Shown here one piece after another: positions 7,875 to 15,078 of a stretch of 29,358 nt of DNA (the first letter of the stretch is position 1; every line of letters begins with the position of its first letter). The notes under the pieces were generated by a model that ran no database searches, was not told the DNA's origin, and was given only the letters and a program-made list of their open reading frames with translations. Source of the stretch: E44-bin32 sp034430595 (GTDB taxonomy: Bacteria; Chloroflexota; Anaerolineae; Anaerolineales; E44-bin32); the NCBI GenBank assembly GCA_034430595.1, contig DAOUEL010000062.1:1-29358 (forward strand), in the 5' to 3' direction. The position numbers and the translations under genes are program-made.

Positions 7875-8540
7875 ATGCCTGAACTCGAGATCACCCTGGC
7901 ATCCGGCTCACCACGCCGGGCGGAACTGCTCGAGCTGACCGGCTGGAAGTTCTCCCAATGCAGCACGCAGGCTGAGGAGACACAACTGCCGGGTGAACCC
8001 GCGCGTGAACGAGCCCTGCGATTAGCGCGAGTCAAAGCCAGGGCAGCAGAAGCAGCCTGTCAGGAATACGGCCTGACGCTGGCTGCTGATACGCTGGTCG
8101 TGGATGAGGGTGAGATCCTGGGCAAGCCGCATGATGCGGATCAGGCAGATGGTATGCTGACCCGGCTGCGCGGGCAGGTACACACCGTCATCACGGCCAT
8201 TGTCCTGAAAGACCATGAAGGCCGGGAAACGGTCGAAGTGTGTGAGACCGACGTACCGATGCGCGAGTACAGCACGGAAGAACAAGTGAGGTACATTGCC
8301 GGTGGTTCTCCCTTTGACAAAGCCGGTGCTTACGGCATCCAGGACGATGACTTTGAGCCGGTCGATCTGAAGGCGATGAGCGGCTGCTTCGCGAACGTGA
8401 TGGGGCTGCCGCTGTGCCATCTGGTGCGGGCGATGCAGCAGATGGGCTTTGAGCCCGCTGCCGATATCCCCGAATCGTGTCAGCTCCACACAGGGTATGA
8501 TTGCGACGTCTATGAGGCGATCCTTGAGGGAGAGCTGTGA
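7875..8540 (+). CDS. maf: Maf-family nucleotide pyrophosphatase
   Basis: A 221-residue Maf/HAM1-like nucleoside triphosphate pyrophosphatase, which hydrolyses non-canonical or modified NTPs (dTTP/UTP-type in many members) and is linked to septum control. Family landmarks: LASGSPRRAELLELTG at the N-terminus, LAADTLVVDEGEILGKP, LTRLRGQVHTVITAIVL, and GGSPFDKAGAYGIQD followed by GCFANVMGLP. The segment after about 190 (AADIPESCQLHTGYDC) is a short extra tail. ATG start 24 nt after slyD. Its TGA overlaps the GTG of the PBP gene (GTGA at 8537-8540), so the two are probably co-translated; maf next to cell-envelope genes is common. Confidence 0.93.
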   Translation: MPELEITLASGSPRRAELLELTGWKFSQCSTQAEETQLPGEPARERALRLARVKARAAEAACQEYGLTLAADTLVVDEGEILGKPHDADQADGMLTRLRGQVHTVITAIVLKDHEGRETVEVCETDVPMREYSTEEQVRYIAGGSPFDKAGAYGIQDDDFEPVDLKAMSGCFANVMGLPLCHLVRAMQQMGFEPAADIPESCQLHTGYDCDVYEAILEGEL

Positions 8541-10810
8541 AACCACGTTCAATGGTTCTGGGCATGATGTTGCTTCTCCTGAGCGGCTGCTCTTTCATTG
8601 GCGGGGGCGGACCCGAAGCCGGGACAACACCAACCCTGCCGGAGCCGGTCCAAACCACGGAGTCGGCACCCGATCCAAACAGCGCTGCCCGTTCGTTTCT
8701 CGATGCCTGGGTGGTGGGTGATTACGAGCGCATGTATTCCATGCTCAGTCCAGACGCTCAGGCGGCGATCTCGCTGGATGATTTTTCCCAGACTTATATC
8801 GAGGTTGAAGATACGCTCGCCGCCAATCAGGTCGACTATGAGCTCGTTTCGTCCTTGGTGGGTAGTCCGACGAAAGCTGAAGTGCGTTTTCGTATCACCC
8901 TCCAAAGTGCGGTGCTTGGACCGTTCTCACGTGAGACGCGCATGGACCTGGAACGCGCTGCGGGTGAGGGCTGGCGCATCGTCTGGACGCGCGCCACAAT
9001 CCTGCCCGAACTGGAGGGCGGTAACCAGCTCTCGCTGAATATCGTCAACCCGACCCGCGCCAATATCTACGACCGCAACGATCAAGCCTTTGCGGTTGAA
9101 CCAATCGCTGGCCAGGATAACGTCGCTGGTTTGTGGCTGGTCCCGAACCGTATCGGCGATGAGGCGGCCGAAGAGAGCATGCTCTCCACGCTGCGGCGCT
9201 TGTTTAACCTGGCCTCGACCGATCCCATCCTCCAACGCTACGACAACATTCGCGATACGGATTGGTTCGTGCCGCTGGGCGAAGTACCTTTTGAGGATTA
9301 TCAGGCCGTCGGCGGTCTGCTTGCATCGGTGGGTGGTGCGTTCCCGCAGACATACGCTGCCCGCTACTACTACGGCAGCGGGCTGACACCCTTCGCCGGC
9401 GGCGTCGCGCCGCATGCGGTGGGTTATGTGGGCCAGATTCAACCCGAGGAGTACGAGCAGAAGTTAACAGAAGGCTACAGCGGCGACGAGTATATCGGGC
9501 GGATCGGGATCGAGCAGGTCTACGAGCAGCAGCTGCGCGGGCAGCCAGGAGGCACGCTCTACCTGCTCGACCCCGATGGAAACACGCTGCAGGTGCTCGA
9601 ATCGCGTGAATCCGAGCCGCCGTACGCCGTCTACACCACTCTCGATCGTGACCTGCAGGAGGTCGCCCAGCGCTCGCTGGAGGGTTTTTCAGGGGCGGTC
9701 GTCGTGCTCGAACGCGATACCGGCGCCGTGCTGGCGATGGCCTCCTCACCCGGCTTCGACCCGAACCTGTTCAACCCACAGAACCCGAACTTGGACAATG
9801 CAACATTCCAGATGCTGAATGAGTCGAACCAGCCGTTCGTGAACCGCGCCGTGCAGGGCCTGTATCCGGCAGGCTCGACCTTTAAAATTATCACGATGGC
9901 GGCCGCTCTCGAGAGCGGCCTGTTCGAGCCGGATACGGTCTACAATTGCCCACATCAATGGACCGAGGTCCCCGGCTACACCCTTGACGATTGGACCCTC
10001 GATCATGAACAACCAGCATCTGGTGATCTCACGTTGCAGGAAGGCTTGATGCGCTCCTGTAACCCGTGGTTCTACCACATTGGCTACACACTCTTCCAGA
10101 ACGGCATGGGGGAGGCGATTTCCGATATGGCGGTGGGCTTTGGCCTGGGCCAGTCAACCGGGATCGAGATCGGCGACGAAGCGGGAACAGTCCCCAGCCC
10201 GGAGACCAAGCTCGAGCGGTTGGGCGAAGAATGGGATTTCCGTGACCCGGTACAGCTGGCCATCGGACAGAACTTCCTCGAGGTCACGCCGCTTCAAATG
10301 GCGCGTTACATGGCGGCGGTTGGAAACGGTGGCACACTCTACCAGCCACAGCTGGTGCAGCGGGTGCAGAACGCCGAAGGTGAGGTGCTGCAGCAGTTCG
10401 CACCGATCGAACAGGGGAAGCTGCCCGTCAGCCAGGAAACTCTGACGGCGATCCAGGAAGCGCTGGTGATGGTGGTCGAGAACCCGCGCGGCACCGCCTA
10501 CCGCCGCATGCTGGGTCTCAACCTGAACATCGCCGGCAAAACCGGAACGGCCACCACCACCGGCCTGGCAGAACCGCATGGCTGGTTCGCAGGCTACTCC
10601 TTCGAGAATCGCGAGGATCTGCCCGACATTGCAATCGCCGTGATCGTCGAGAACATCGGCGATGGTTCAGATTGGGCCGCGCCCATTTTTCGCCGGCTGA
10701 TGGAGACCTACTTCAAGGGCCGGCCGATCCAGCCCTTCCCGTGGGAATCGCGCCTGTGGGTCGAGCGTACGCCCGAGCCGGAAGAGGGCGACGGGACTCC
10801 CACCCCCTGA
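8537..10810 (+). CDS. Lipoprotein class B penicillin-binding protein (PBP2/MecA-like transpeptidase)
   Basis: A 757-residue D,D-transpeptidase cross-linking peptidoglycan on the outer face of the membrane. The N-terminus is a lipoprotein signal (MMLLLLSGC, lipidated Cys about 18) instead of the usual signal anchor. Residues about 45-165 look like an NTF2-like (MecA-N) domain (AARSFLDAWVVGDYERMYSML), then a dimerisation domain with RANIYDRNDQAFA and EYIGRIGIEQVYEQQLRG. The transpeptidase domain has GSTFK (Ser447, Lys450), SCN (507-509) and KTGT (668-671). This order matches PBP2a-like class B PBPs; no glycosyltransferase domain is present. GTG start overlaps the maf stop, with purine-rich GAGGGAGAG upstream. 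rsgA begins 2 nt after the stop. MecA-like architecture here is typical of environmental bacteria and does not itself indicate drug resistance. Confidence 0.92.
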   Translation: MKPRSMVLGMMLLLLSGCSFIGGGGPEAGTTPTLPEPVQTTESAPDPNSAARSFLDAWVVGDYERMYSMLSPDAQAAISLDDFSQTYIEVEDTLAANQVDYELVSSLVGSPTKAEVRFRITLQSAVLGPFSRETRMDLERAAGEGWRIVWTRATILPELEGGNQLSLNIVNPTRANIYDRNDQAFAVEPIAGQDNVAGLWLVPNRIGDEAAEESMLSTLRRLFNLASTDPILQRYDNIRDTDWFVPLGEVPFEDYQAVGGLLASVGGAFPQTYAARYYYGSGLTPFAGGVAPHAVGYVGQIQPEEYEQKLTEGYSGDEYIGRIGIEQVYEQQLRGQPGGTLYLLDPDGNTLQVLESRESEPPYAVYTTLDRDLQEVAQRSLEGFSGAVVVLERDTGAVLAMASSPGFDPNLFNPQNPNLDNATFQMLNESNQPFVNRAVQGLYPAGSTFKIITMAAALESGLFEPDTVYNCPHQWTEVPGYTLDDWTLDHEQPASGDLTLQEGLMRSCNPWFYHIGYTLFQNGMGEAISDMAVGFGLGQSTGIEIGDEAGTVPSPETKLERLGEEWDFRDPVQLAIGQNFLEVTPLQMARYMAAVGNGGTLYQPQLVQRVQNAEGEVLQQFAPIEQGKLPVSQETLTAIQEALVMVVENPRGTAYRRMLGLNLNIAGKTGTATTTGLAEPHGWFAGYSFENREDLPDIAIAVIVENIGDGSDWAAPIFRRLMETYFKGRPIQPFPWESRLWVERTPEPEEGDGTPTP

Positions 10811-10812
10811 GT

Positions 10813-11727
10813 ATGAGCGAGAGCGACAGCTACGATGGCCTGATCGTCAAAGCCCAATCGGGCCTGTTTGACGTTGAGACGCCGGTCGGGCTGATCACCG
10901 CCCGGTTGCGCGGCAGGTTAATGCAGGGCCGGAGACAAGGTGACGCCGCAGCGATCGGCGACCGGGTGCGTGTCCAGCGCCTGGAAGACGGAAGCGGCAT
11001 GATCGATGAAATCTTCGAGCGCGAGCGCGTGCTCTCCCGCCAGGCTCCCGGCCGGCAGGATCAGGAGCAGGTGCTGGTCGCCAATCCCGACCAGGCATTG
11101 TTCGTCTTCGCCTGTGCCGACCCCGACCCGAATTTCCGCATGCTTGACCGCTTCCTGGTCCTAGCCGAGCGTGAGGATATACCGGCGGTGGTCGTCGCCA
11201 ATAAGATCGACCTCGTCGTAACCCGCAGCGCGAAGGATGAATTCAGTCTCTACGAAGAGCTGGGCTATCCGGTGCTCTACACCTCCGCCGAGAGCGGGAA
11301 AGGGCTTCGCCAGCTCCGCAAGCAGTTGAAGGATCGGATCTCGGTCTTCGCCGGGCCATCCGGCGTAGGCAAGACCAGCCTGCTCAATAAAGTACAGCCA
11401 GGGCTTGGATTGCGGACACGCGAGATGAGCCAGGCGACCGGACGCGGCCGGCACACAACGGTCGCCCCGAAACTGGTTCCACTCGACTTCGGTGGATACG
11501 TGGCCGATACCCCGGGCTTGAAAGCGCTAGCTCTCTGGGATATCGAGCCCGAAGAGCTCGATGCCTATTTTCCGGAAATGCGTGACCTGGTGTCGGAGTG
11601 CGATTTTTCCGACTGCACACATATGCATGAGCCGGGCTGCGCAGTGATTGCAGGCGTTAAAGCCGGTCGTATCGCACCGGAGCGCTACGATTCCTACCTG
11701 CGGATGCGTGCCGGAGAAGAAGAGTGA
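10813..11727 (+). CDS. rsgA: Ribosome small-subunit GTPase RsgA (YjeQ)
   Basis: A 304-residue circularly permuted GTPase that helps late 30S subunit maturation. After an N-terminal OB-fold (about 10-70) the G-motifs appear in permuted order: NKID (130-133, G4), TSAESGKG (G5), GPSGVGKTS (181-189, G1), GRGRHTT (G2) and DTPGL (G3, about 232-236). The C-terminal zinc site is C263, C268, H270, C276 in CDFSDCTHMHEPGC. The frame is open upstream to 10672, but that extension lies inside the PBP gene; ATG at 10813, 2 nt after the PBP stop, gives the family's normal length. Translation is probably coupled to the PBP gene because no strong ribosome-binding site precedes it. Confidence 0.94.
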   Translation: MSESDSYDGLIVKAQSGLFDVETPVGLITARLRGRLMQGRRQGDAAAIGDRVRVQRLEDGSGMIDEIFERERVLSRQAPGRQDQEQVLVANPDQALFVFACADPDPNFRMLDRFLVLAEREDIPAVVVANKIDLVVTRSAKDEFSLYEELGYPVLYTSAESGKGLRQLRKQLKDRISVFAGPSGVGKTSLLNKVQPGLGLRTREMSQATGRGRHTTVAPKLVPLDFGGYVADTPGLKALALWDIEPEELDAYFPEMRDLVSECDFSDCTHMHEPGCAVIAGVKAGRIAPERYDSYLRMRAGEEE

Positions 11728-11743
11728 TAGTACCCTGGTCCTG

Positions 11744-11772
11744 TTGCCTGGTTATCCAATCGAAACTATGCT
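11744..11772 (+). promoter_or_regulatory. Promoter of the secreted repeat protein gene
   Basis: TTGCCT (11744-11749), a 17-nt spacer and TATGCT (11767-11772), just after rsgA. Each hexamer matches consensus at four of six positions. It implies transcription starting near 11779, upstream of the AAAGGGG ribosome-binding site at 11798-11804. Confidence 0.45.
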
Positions 11773-11838
11773 TGGAGCGGCTTTTCGTATAGCCGTGAAA
11801 GGGGTTCCTCGATCAGGATTCGCCGCGTCCTGCCCTAC

Positions 11839-12774
11839 GTGCTCGCCACATTGCTCCTGCTTGGGTTGACCGTACCGGTCGTCGCCCAGGGTGGAGTTGG
11901 CCGCTATTTCTCCGAGACAGGTCATACCCTCGATCCTCAGTTTACCGATTACTTTGATGCGCACGGTGGGCTCTCAATCCTCGGCTTCCCGATTACCGAT
12001 GCATTCGTAGATTACTGGACCGGGCTGGTGGTCCAGTACACCCAAAACAGCCGGCTCGAGCTCTTCGCCGACCCGGGCTCGGAGAGCATGGAAGTCGCCC
12101 TAAAAGAACTGGGCGTTGTCTTTGTCGGTGATCGGGCGTTGATCCTGGCCGATCCCCTGGCGAGTGGGTCAAGCGCAAACTGCGAATACTTCGCCATCAG
12201 CGGCCACAGCGTGTGTTACATGTTCCTCGATTTCTACCGCTCTCACGGCGGTCCGCAGCTCTTTGGCTACCCGGTCTCCGAATTCACGATCGAGAATGAC
12301 CGCCTGGTGCAGTACTTCCAGGGCTTCCGATTGGACTGGTACCCTGAGAACCCGGCTGGAGATCAGGTGCAGGTCGCGCCGCTCGGACGCGTCCATTTCG
12401 ATTTAATGGGCTACGATCGGGATTTATTGCGACCGAAGACCCCCAGCAACGCCATGCTCTATGAGGTCGTCGACCTGCGCCCGCAGGCGGCCGTCGCACA
12501 CCCGGTGTTGGGTGCAGATGGTGTGCAGACGGTGTTCGTGGTCGTGCGCGACCAGAACCTGCTGCCAGTGGAATCCGCAGCGGTGACCCTCGTGGCGCAC
12601 TTCAAGGGCGAGACTCGAACGATGCTCCTGCCGCCGACCGACGAACACGGAGTGAGCACGCTCGATGTCGCCTTCGAGAATCAAAATCCGGGCACCGAGG
12701 TCGATCTGGAATACTTCGTCTCCTCCGGCACGGTGCTGACCACGACGCGCGATTCCTTCCGCATCTGGTGGTAA
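11839..12774 (+). CDS. Secreted protein with two 'ETGH...GGL..GFP' repeats and C-terminal Ig-like domain
   Basis: About 311 residues with a signal sequence (LLLLGLTVPVVAQ). Two related units follow: RYFSETGHTLDPQF...HGGLSILGFPITD..VVQYTQ and CEYFAISGHSVCYMFLDFYRSHGGPQLFGYPVSE..LVQYFQGFRLDWYPE. I recognise this repeat from many secreted Chloroflexota proteins; its role is unknown, perhaps glycan or surface binding. The last 100 residues (VFVVVRDQNLLPVESAAVTLV...GVSTLDVAF) look like an invasin/Ig-like fold. The GTG at 11839 has no ribosome-binding site and leaves the signal without basic residues. Reading 9 codons further up to ATC (11812) would give a normal n-region (RIRRVLPYV) with AAAGGGG 7 nt before it. 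A terminator follows the gene. Confidence 0.72.
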   Translation: MLATLLLLGLTVPVVAQGGVGRYFSETGHTLDPQFTDYFDAHGGLSILGFPITDAFVDYWTGLVVQYTQNSRLELFADPGSESMEVALKELGVVFVGDRALILADPLASGSSANCEYFAISGHSVCYMFLDFYRSHGGPQLFGYPVSEFTIENDRLVQYFQGFRLDWYPENPAGDQVQVAPLGRVHFDLMGYDRDLLRPKTPSNAMLYEVVDLRPQAAVAHPVLGADGVQTVFVVVRDQNLLPVESAAVTLVAHFKGETRTMLLPPTDEHGVSTLDVAFENQNPGTEVDLEYFVSSGTVLTTTRDSFRIWW

Positions 12775-12807
12775 TTCGAAACTGCGCATTTCTGGACTAA
12801 GCTTGCC

Positions 12808-12839
12808 AGCCGGGATTGACAGAGCCCGGCTTTTTCTTT
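12808..12839 (+). terminator. Rho-independent terminator after the secreted protein gene
   Basis: AGCCGGG (12808-12814) pairs with CCCGGCT (12825-12831) across a 10-nt loop, followed by TTTTCTTT. It lies 34 nt past the stop codon. Confidence 0.85.
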
Positions 12840-12901
12840 GAGCCGTTCCACACCGACCGGTTTTGTGATCATACGGGTTTGATAATCGGGGGAGGTCTGG
12901 A

Positions 12902-13393
12902 ATGATAAAGATTCGGGCGTTCGGCGAGGGTGACTGGCCTGCGATTTGGCTGGTGCTCGAGCCGACCTTTCGTGAAGGTACCACCTATGCCTTCGACCCG
13001 GGTATCCGGGAGGAGCAGGCTTACCACTATTGGGTTGAACTTCCATCTGCAACCTTTGTTGCCGTGAATGAAGCCGGGCAGGTTCACGGCACCTACTACA
13101 TCAAACCCAATCAGCCCGGGCAGGGATCGCATGTCTGCAACTGCGGTTATGTCGTAGCGCAGGAGGCGCGAGGACAGGGGATCGCCTCGGCGATGTGCGA
13201 GCACTCTCAACGTGTCGCCAGCGAACTGGGCTTTCGCGCCATGCAGTACAACCTGGTCGTGGCGACGAACGCCGGCGCGGTCAGATTGTGGCAGAAGCAT
13301 GGCTTTACGATTGTCGGCACGCTGCCTGGTGGATTCAAACACCCCGAGCTCGGATATGTCGACGCCCATGTAATGTACAAGTTCCTGATGTAG
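12902..13393 (+). CDS. GNAT-family N-acetyltransferase
   Basis: A 163-residue single-domain acetyl-CoA-dependent acyltransferase. It opens with IKIRAFGEGDWPAIWLVLEPTF, has the acetyl-CoA binding loop EARGQGIASAMCEHSQ around residues 88-104, and the late motif NLVVATNAGAVRLWQKHGFTIVGTLPGGF seen in RimI-like and phosphinothricin/aminoglycoside-type acetyltransferases. Substrate cannot be told. ATG start with GGGAGG 8 nt upstream. It stands alone between a terminator and a repeat-filled region; a GATAAT at 12881-12886 may be its -10 box, with no clear -35. Confidence 0.88.
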   Translation: MIKIRAFGEGDWPAIWLVLEPTFREGTTYAFDPGIREEQAYHYWVELPSATFVAVNEAGQVHGTYYIKPNQPGQGSHVCNCGYVVAQEARGQGIASAMCEHSQRVASELGFRAMQYNLVVATNAGAVRLWQKHGFTIVGTLPGGFKHPELGYVDAHVMYKFLM

Positions 13394-13407
13394 TTCTAGG
13401 ATGTCAT

Positions 13408-13484
13408 CCCTCGGCACAAGACGCCTCAGGAAGGCACATCACGCTGTCATCCCGAGGAGCCTGCGGCGAGGGATTCCTGAGGCG
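13408..13484 (+). repeat. Dispersed inverted-repeat element, copy A
   Basis: Begins CCCTCGGCACAAGA and contains TGTCATCCCGAGGAGCCTGC. Internally CGCCTCAGGAA (13422-13432) is perfectly complementary to TTCCTGAGGCG (13474-13484). About 60 of its first 74 positions match copy B. A larger unit from 13445 to 13571 is bounded by TGTCATCCCGAG and TTCGGAATGACA, a 10/12 terminal inverted repeat. Confidence 0.65.
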
Positions 13485-13669
13485 CGGCGAATGGAATGGC
13501 AGCTCGTGGCCGGATGAACGTCCCCCGGCGTATGTTAAGGGTATTCATCACCCTTCGGGTTCGGAATGACATTTTTCGCCTGTGCCTCCCCGAGCGCAGC
13601 CTCAGGGTCCCAGAGTCGTTGTGCGAGGGGACACGGTTCCTGGTTCGAACACGGGACGCTTTTGAATAT

Positions 13670-13753
13670 CACCGGGATCCCTCGGCACAAGATCACTCGG
13701 GAAGGCACCTCGTCATGTCATCCCGAGGAGCCTGCGACGAGGGATACCCGGTG
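13670..13753 (+). repeat. Dispersed inverted-repeat element, copy B
   Basis: Bounded by CACCGGGATCCCTCG (13670-13684) and CGAGGGATACCCGGTG (13738-13753), which are inverted repeats differing by one inserted base. The interior repeats copy A, including CCCTCGGCACAAGA and TGTCATCCCGAGGAGCCTGC. No coding potential. Confidence 0.65.
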
Positions 13754-13898
13754 CATTCCACAGCACATCGCGCCTCGTAAAAGCAAGTGGCCTTTCACCC
13801 GCCAGGAACCCGATTTCTTCACAAATGTGCCTTGTAAAGACGGATGTGAAGTGCCAAAATTGACCTTGGCGATTGGTTGTAGCCATCGCCGATGAAAG

Positions 13899-13935
13899 CC
13901 CCCGGCGCGTCCCCCTCGTGTCGGGGGTTTTCCTC
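13899..13935 (+). terminator. Terminator-like hairpin upstream of the ulaD-like gene
   Basis: CCCCC (13911-13915) can pair with GGGGG (13923-13927) over a 7-nt loop, followed by TTTT. A second upstream CCCCCG (13899-13904) can pair with the same CGGGGG, so two alternative hairpins are possible. No clear upstream gene on this strand reaches it, so it may end read-through from the GNAT gene or act in the leader of the next gene. Confidence 0.45.
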
Positions 13936-13977
13936 TCGGAAGCAAGGCATGGACATCAGCAGGAAGCAATTCAGATG

Positions 13978-14023
13978 CTGATCATCCAGTGGTAATCCGG
14001 AAAAGAGCGTGGACTGATCATCC
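13978..14023 (+). promoter_or_regulatory. 10-bp direct repeat before the ulaD-like gene
   Basis: CTGATCATCC occurs at 13978-13987 and again at 14014-14023, 36 bp apart, with a TGGTAATCC (weak extended -10) between them. It could be a regulator site. A CCGGC/GCCGG hairpin (14023-14039) follows just before the ribosome-binding site. Confidence 0.3.
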
Positions 14024-14059
14024 CGGCCGCGAGAGCCGGCCAGAGAATAGGAGCAAAGC

Positions 14060-14722
14060 ATGGCGATAAAACCCCTGATTCAAGTAGCGATGGATTACGT
14101 CGATACGGGTGAAGCGCTTGAGATGGCCAGGATCGTCGCTCCGGTCGTAGAGGCGATCGAGATCGGCACGCCACTCTGTAAAGCGGAAGGCATGCATGCT
14201 GTACGTGCGGTTCGTGCAGCCTGCCCGGAACACATCATCATGGCCGATGTGAAGACGCCGGATGTGGGCGGTCTGGAGGCGAAAATCGCCTTCGATGCCG
14301 GGGCGAACTGGATGACAGTGCTCGGAGCCGCACCGGCCGACACTCTGCGGCTGGCGATGGATGAGGCAGCCAGCCGGCCGGGACATGAGGTATTGGTCGA
14401 GTTGACCGGTATTCGCGACATCATGGCACAGGCACGGACCTGGCGCGAGATGGGGGTCGAGCGCATGGTCTATCACCGCGGTTGGGATGAGGGTAATACC
14501 TCCCGCAGGTGGGAACCGGCTGACAGGGAGACCCTCGAAGCGCTGGCCAGGCTGGGTTTCAAGCTCTCCGTGGCCGGCGGCCTCGACCTGGAAACCCTGG
14601 ATTTCTTCGCCGGGCTGCCAATTGCGGTCTTTATCATTGGCCGCGCAATTCGGGAAACCTCCGATCCGGCCGCAACGGCCCGAACGTATCAAGCGAGAAT
14701 TCGCGAGCTGTGGGGGGAATAA
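14060..14722 (+). CDS. 3-keto-L-gulonate-6-phosphate decarboxylase / hexulose-6-phosphate synthase family protein
   Basis: A 220-residue TIM-barrel of the orotidine-monophosphate decarboxylase superfamily. The superfamily signature DxKxxD is ADVKTPD (D63, K65, D68); EIGTPL near residue 34 and the late SVAGGL and FIIGRAIRETSDP match the UlaD/SgbH and HPS groups. The active-site stretch VYHRGWDEG starts like the decarboxylase form (YHR) and not like the HTG of many hexulose-phosphate synthases, so 3-keto-L-gulonate-6-phosphate decarboxylase is the better guess. Neither the ascorbate pathway partners nor phosphohexulose isomerase are adjacent. ATG start with AGGAG 8-9 nt upstream. The gene is flanked on both sides by repeat-bearing noncoding DNA. 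Confidence 0.82.
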   Translation: MAIKPLIQVAMDYVDTGEALEMARIVAPVVEAIEIGTPLCKAEGMHAVRAVRAACPEHIIMADVKTPDVGGLEAKIAFDAGANWMTVLGAAPADTLRLAMDEAASRPGHEVLVELTGIRDIMAQARTWREMGVERMVYHRGWDEGNTSRRWEPADRETLEALARLGFKLSVAGGLDLETLDFFAGLPIAVFIIGRAIRETSDPAATARTYQARIRELWGE

Positions 14723-15056
14723 GGGCTTTTACAGAATAGTGTGAGGGCTACCTGAGCGTTCCAATATCCAATACCATGAGTCTGTTCATTCTTCCGTCGT
14801 GAAGGATTCGTCCCTCGCGCGAGTATCCCTCTCCCAGCGCGTTCGGATTGACGTTATCCGTTGATGTCATCCCGAGGGGTGGTGCGACGCGCGATGACCG
14901 GTGACTCGAATACGAAGCCGCGGCCTATCAGCGGACCAAGATCAGTTCACCTGTGTCGCGAACTTCGCCCGGTACAGGACGAATCGATGAGGCATTCTGG
15001 TCGGAGCGGTAAATTACGGAGGCGGGATTCGTATGTGGAATGTGTGGGAGTCGAGC
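14723..15056. other. Intergenic region with a decayed repeat copy
   Basis: No gene supported between the ulaD-like gene and the converging coaE gene. TGTCATCCCGAGG at 14865 followed by GTGCGACGCGCGATGACC (14880-14897) looks like a degenerate third copy of the dispersed repeat. The rest shows no structure I can name. Confidence 0.45.
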
Positions 15057-15076
15057 AAAAAACGCCCGGGCGCGGG
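15057..15076 (-). terminator. Short hairpin plus T-run after coaE
   Basis: On the minus strand, 2 nt after the coaE stop, CCCG-CGCC-CGGG forms a small GC-only hairpin followed by CG and six Ts. The short stem makes it a moderate candidate. Confidence 0.5.
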
Positions 15077-15078
15077 AA

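Larger units (their letters stand above)
13394..14059. other. Repeat-rich intergenic region
   Basis: No gene supported. It contains at least two related inverted-repeat units, further decayed pieces (for example CCCCGAGCGCAGCC at 13589 and GTTGTGCGAGGGG around 13619-13631, the latter inverted), a hairpin GGCGAT/ATCGCC (13868-13890), a terminator-like hairpin (13899-13935) and a 10-bp direct repeat before the ulaD-like gene. The overlapping plus-strand ORFs near 13496-13895 run through these repeats and are not protein-like. Confidence 0.6.

Noticed and set aside
12869..13417. 182-codon minus-strand ORF
   Set aside because: Antisense to the GNAT gene with its clear acetyl-CoA loop and GGGAGG start site.
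13402..13760. CRISPR array
   Set aside because: The repeats are few, irregularly spaced, and carry inverted ends; no uniform spacers or cas genes.
14018..14692. 224-codon minus-strand ORF
   Set aside because: Antisense to the ulaD-like gene, which has the DxKxxD motif and a ribosome-binding site.
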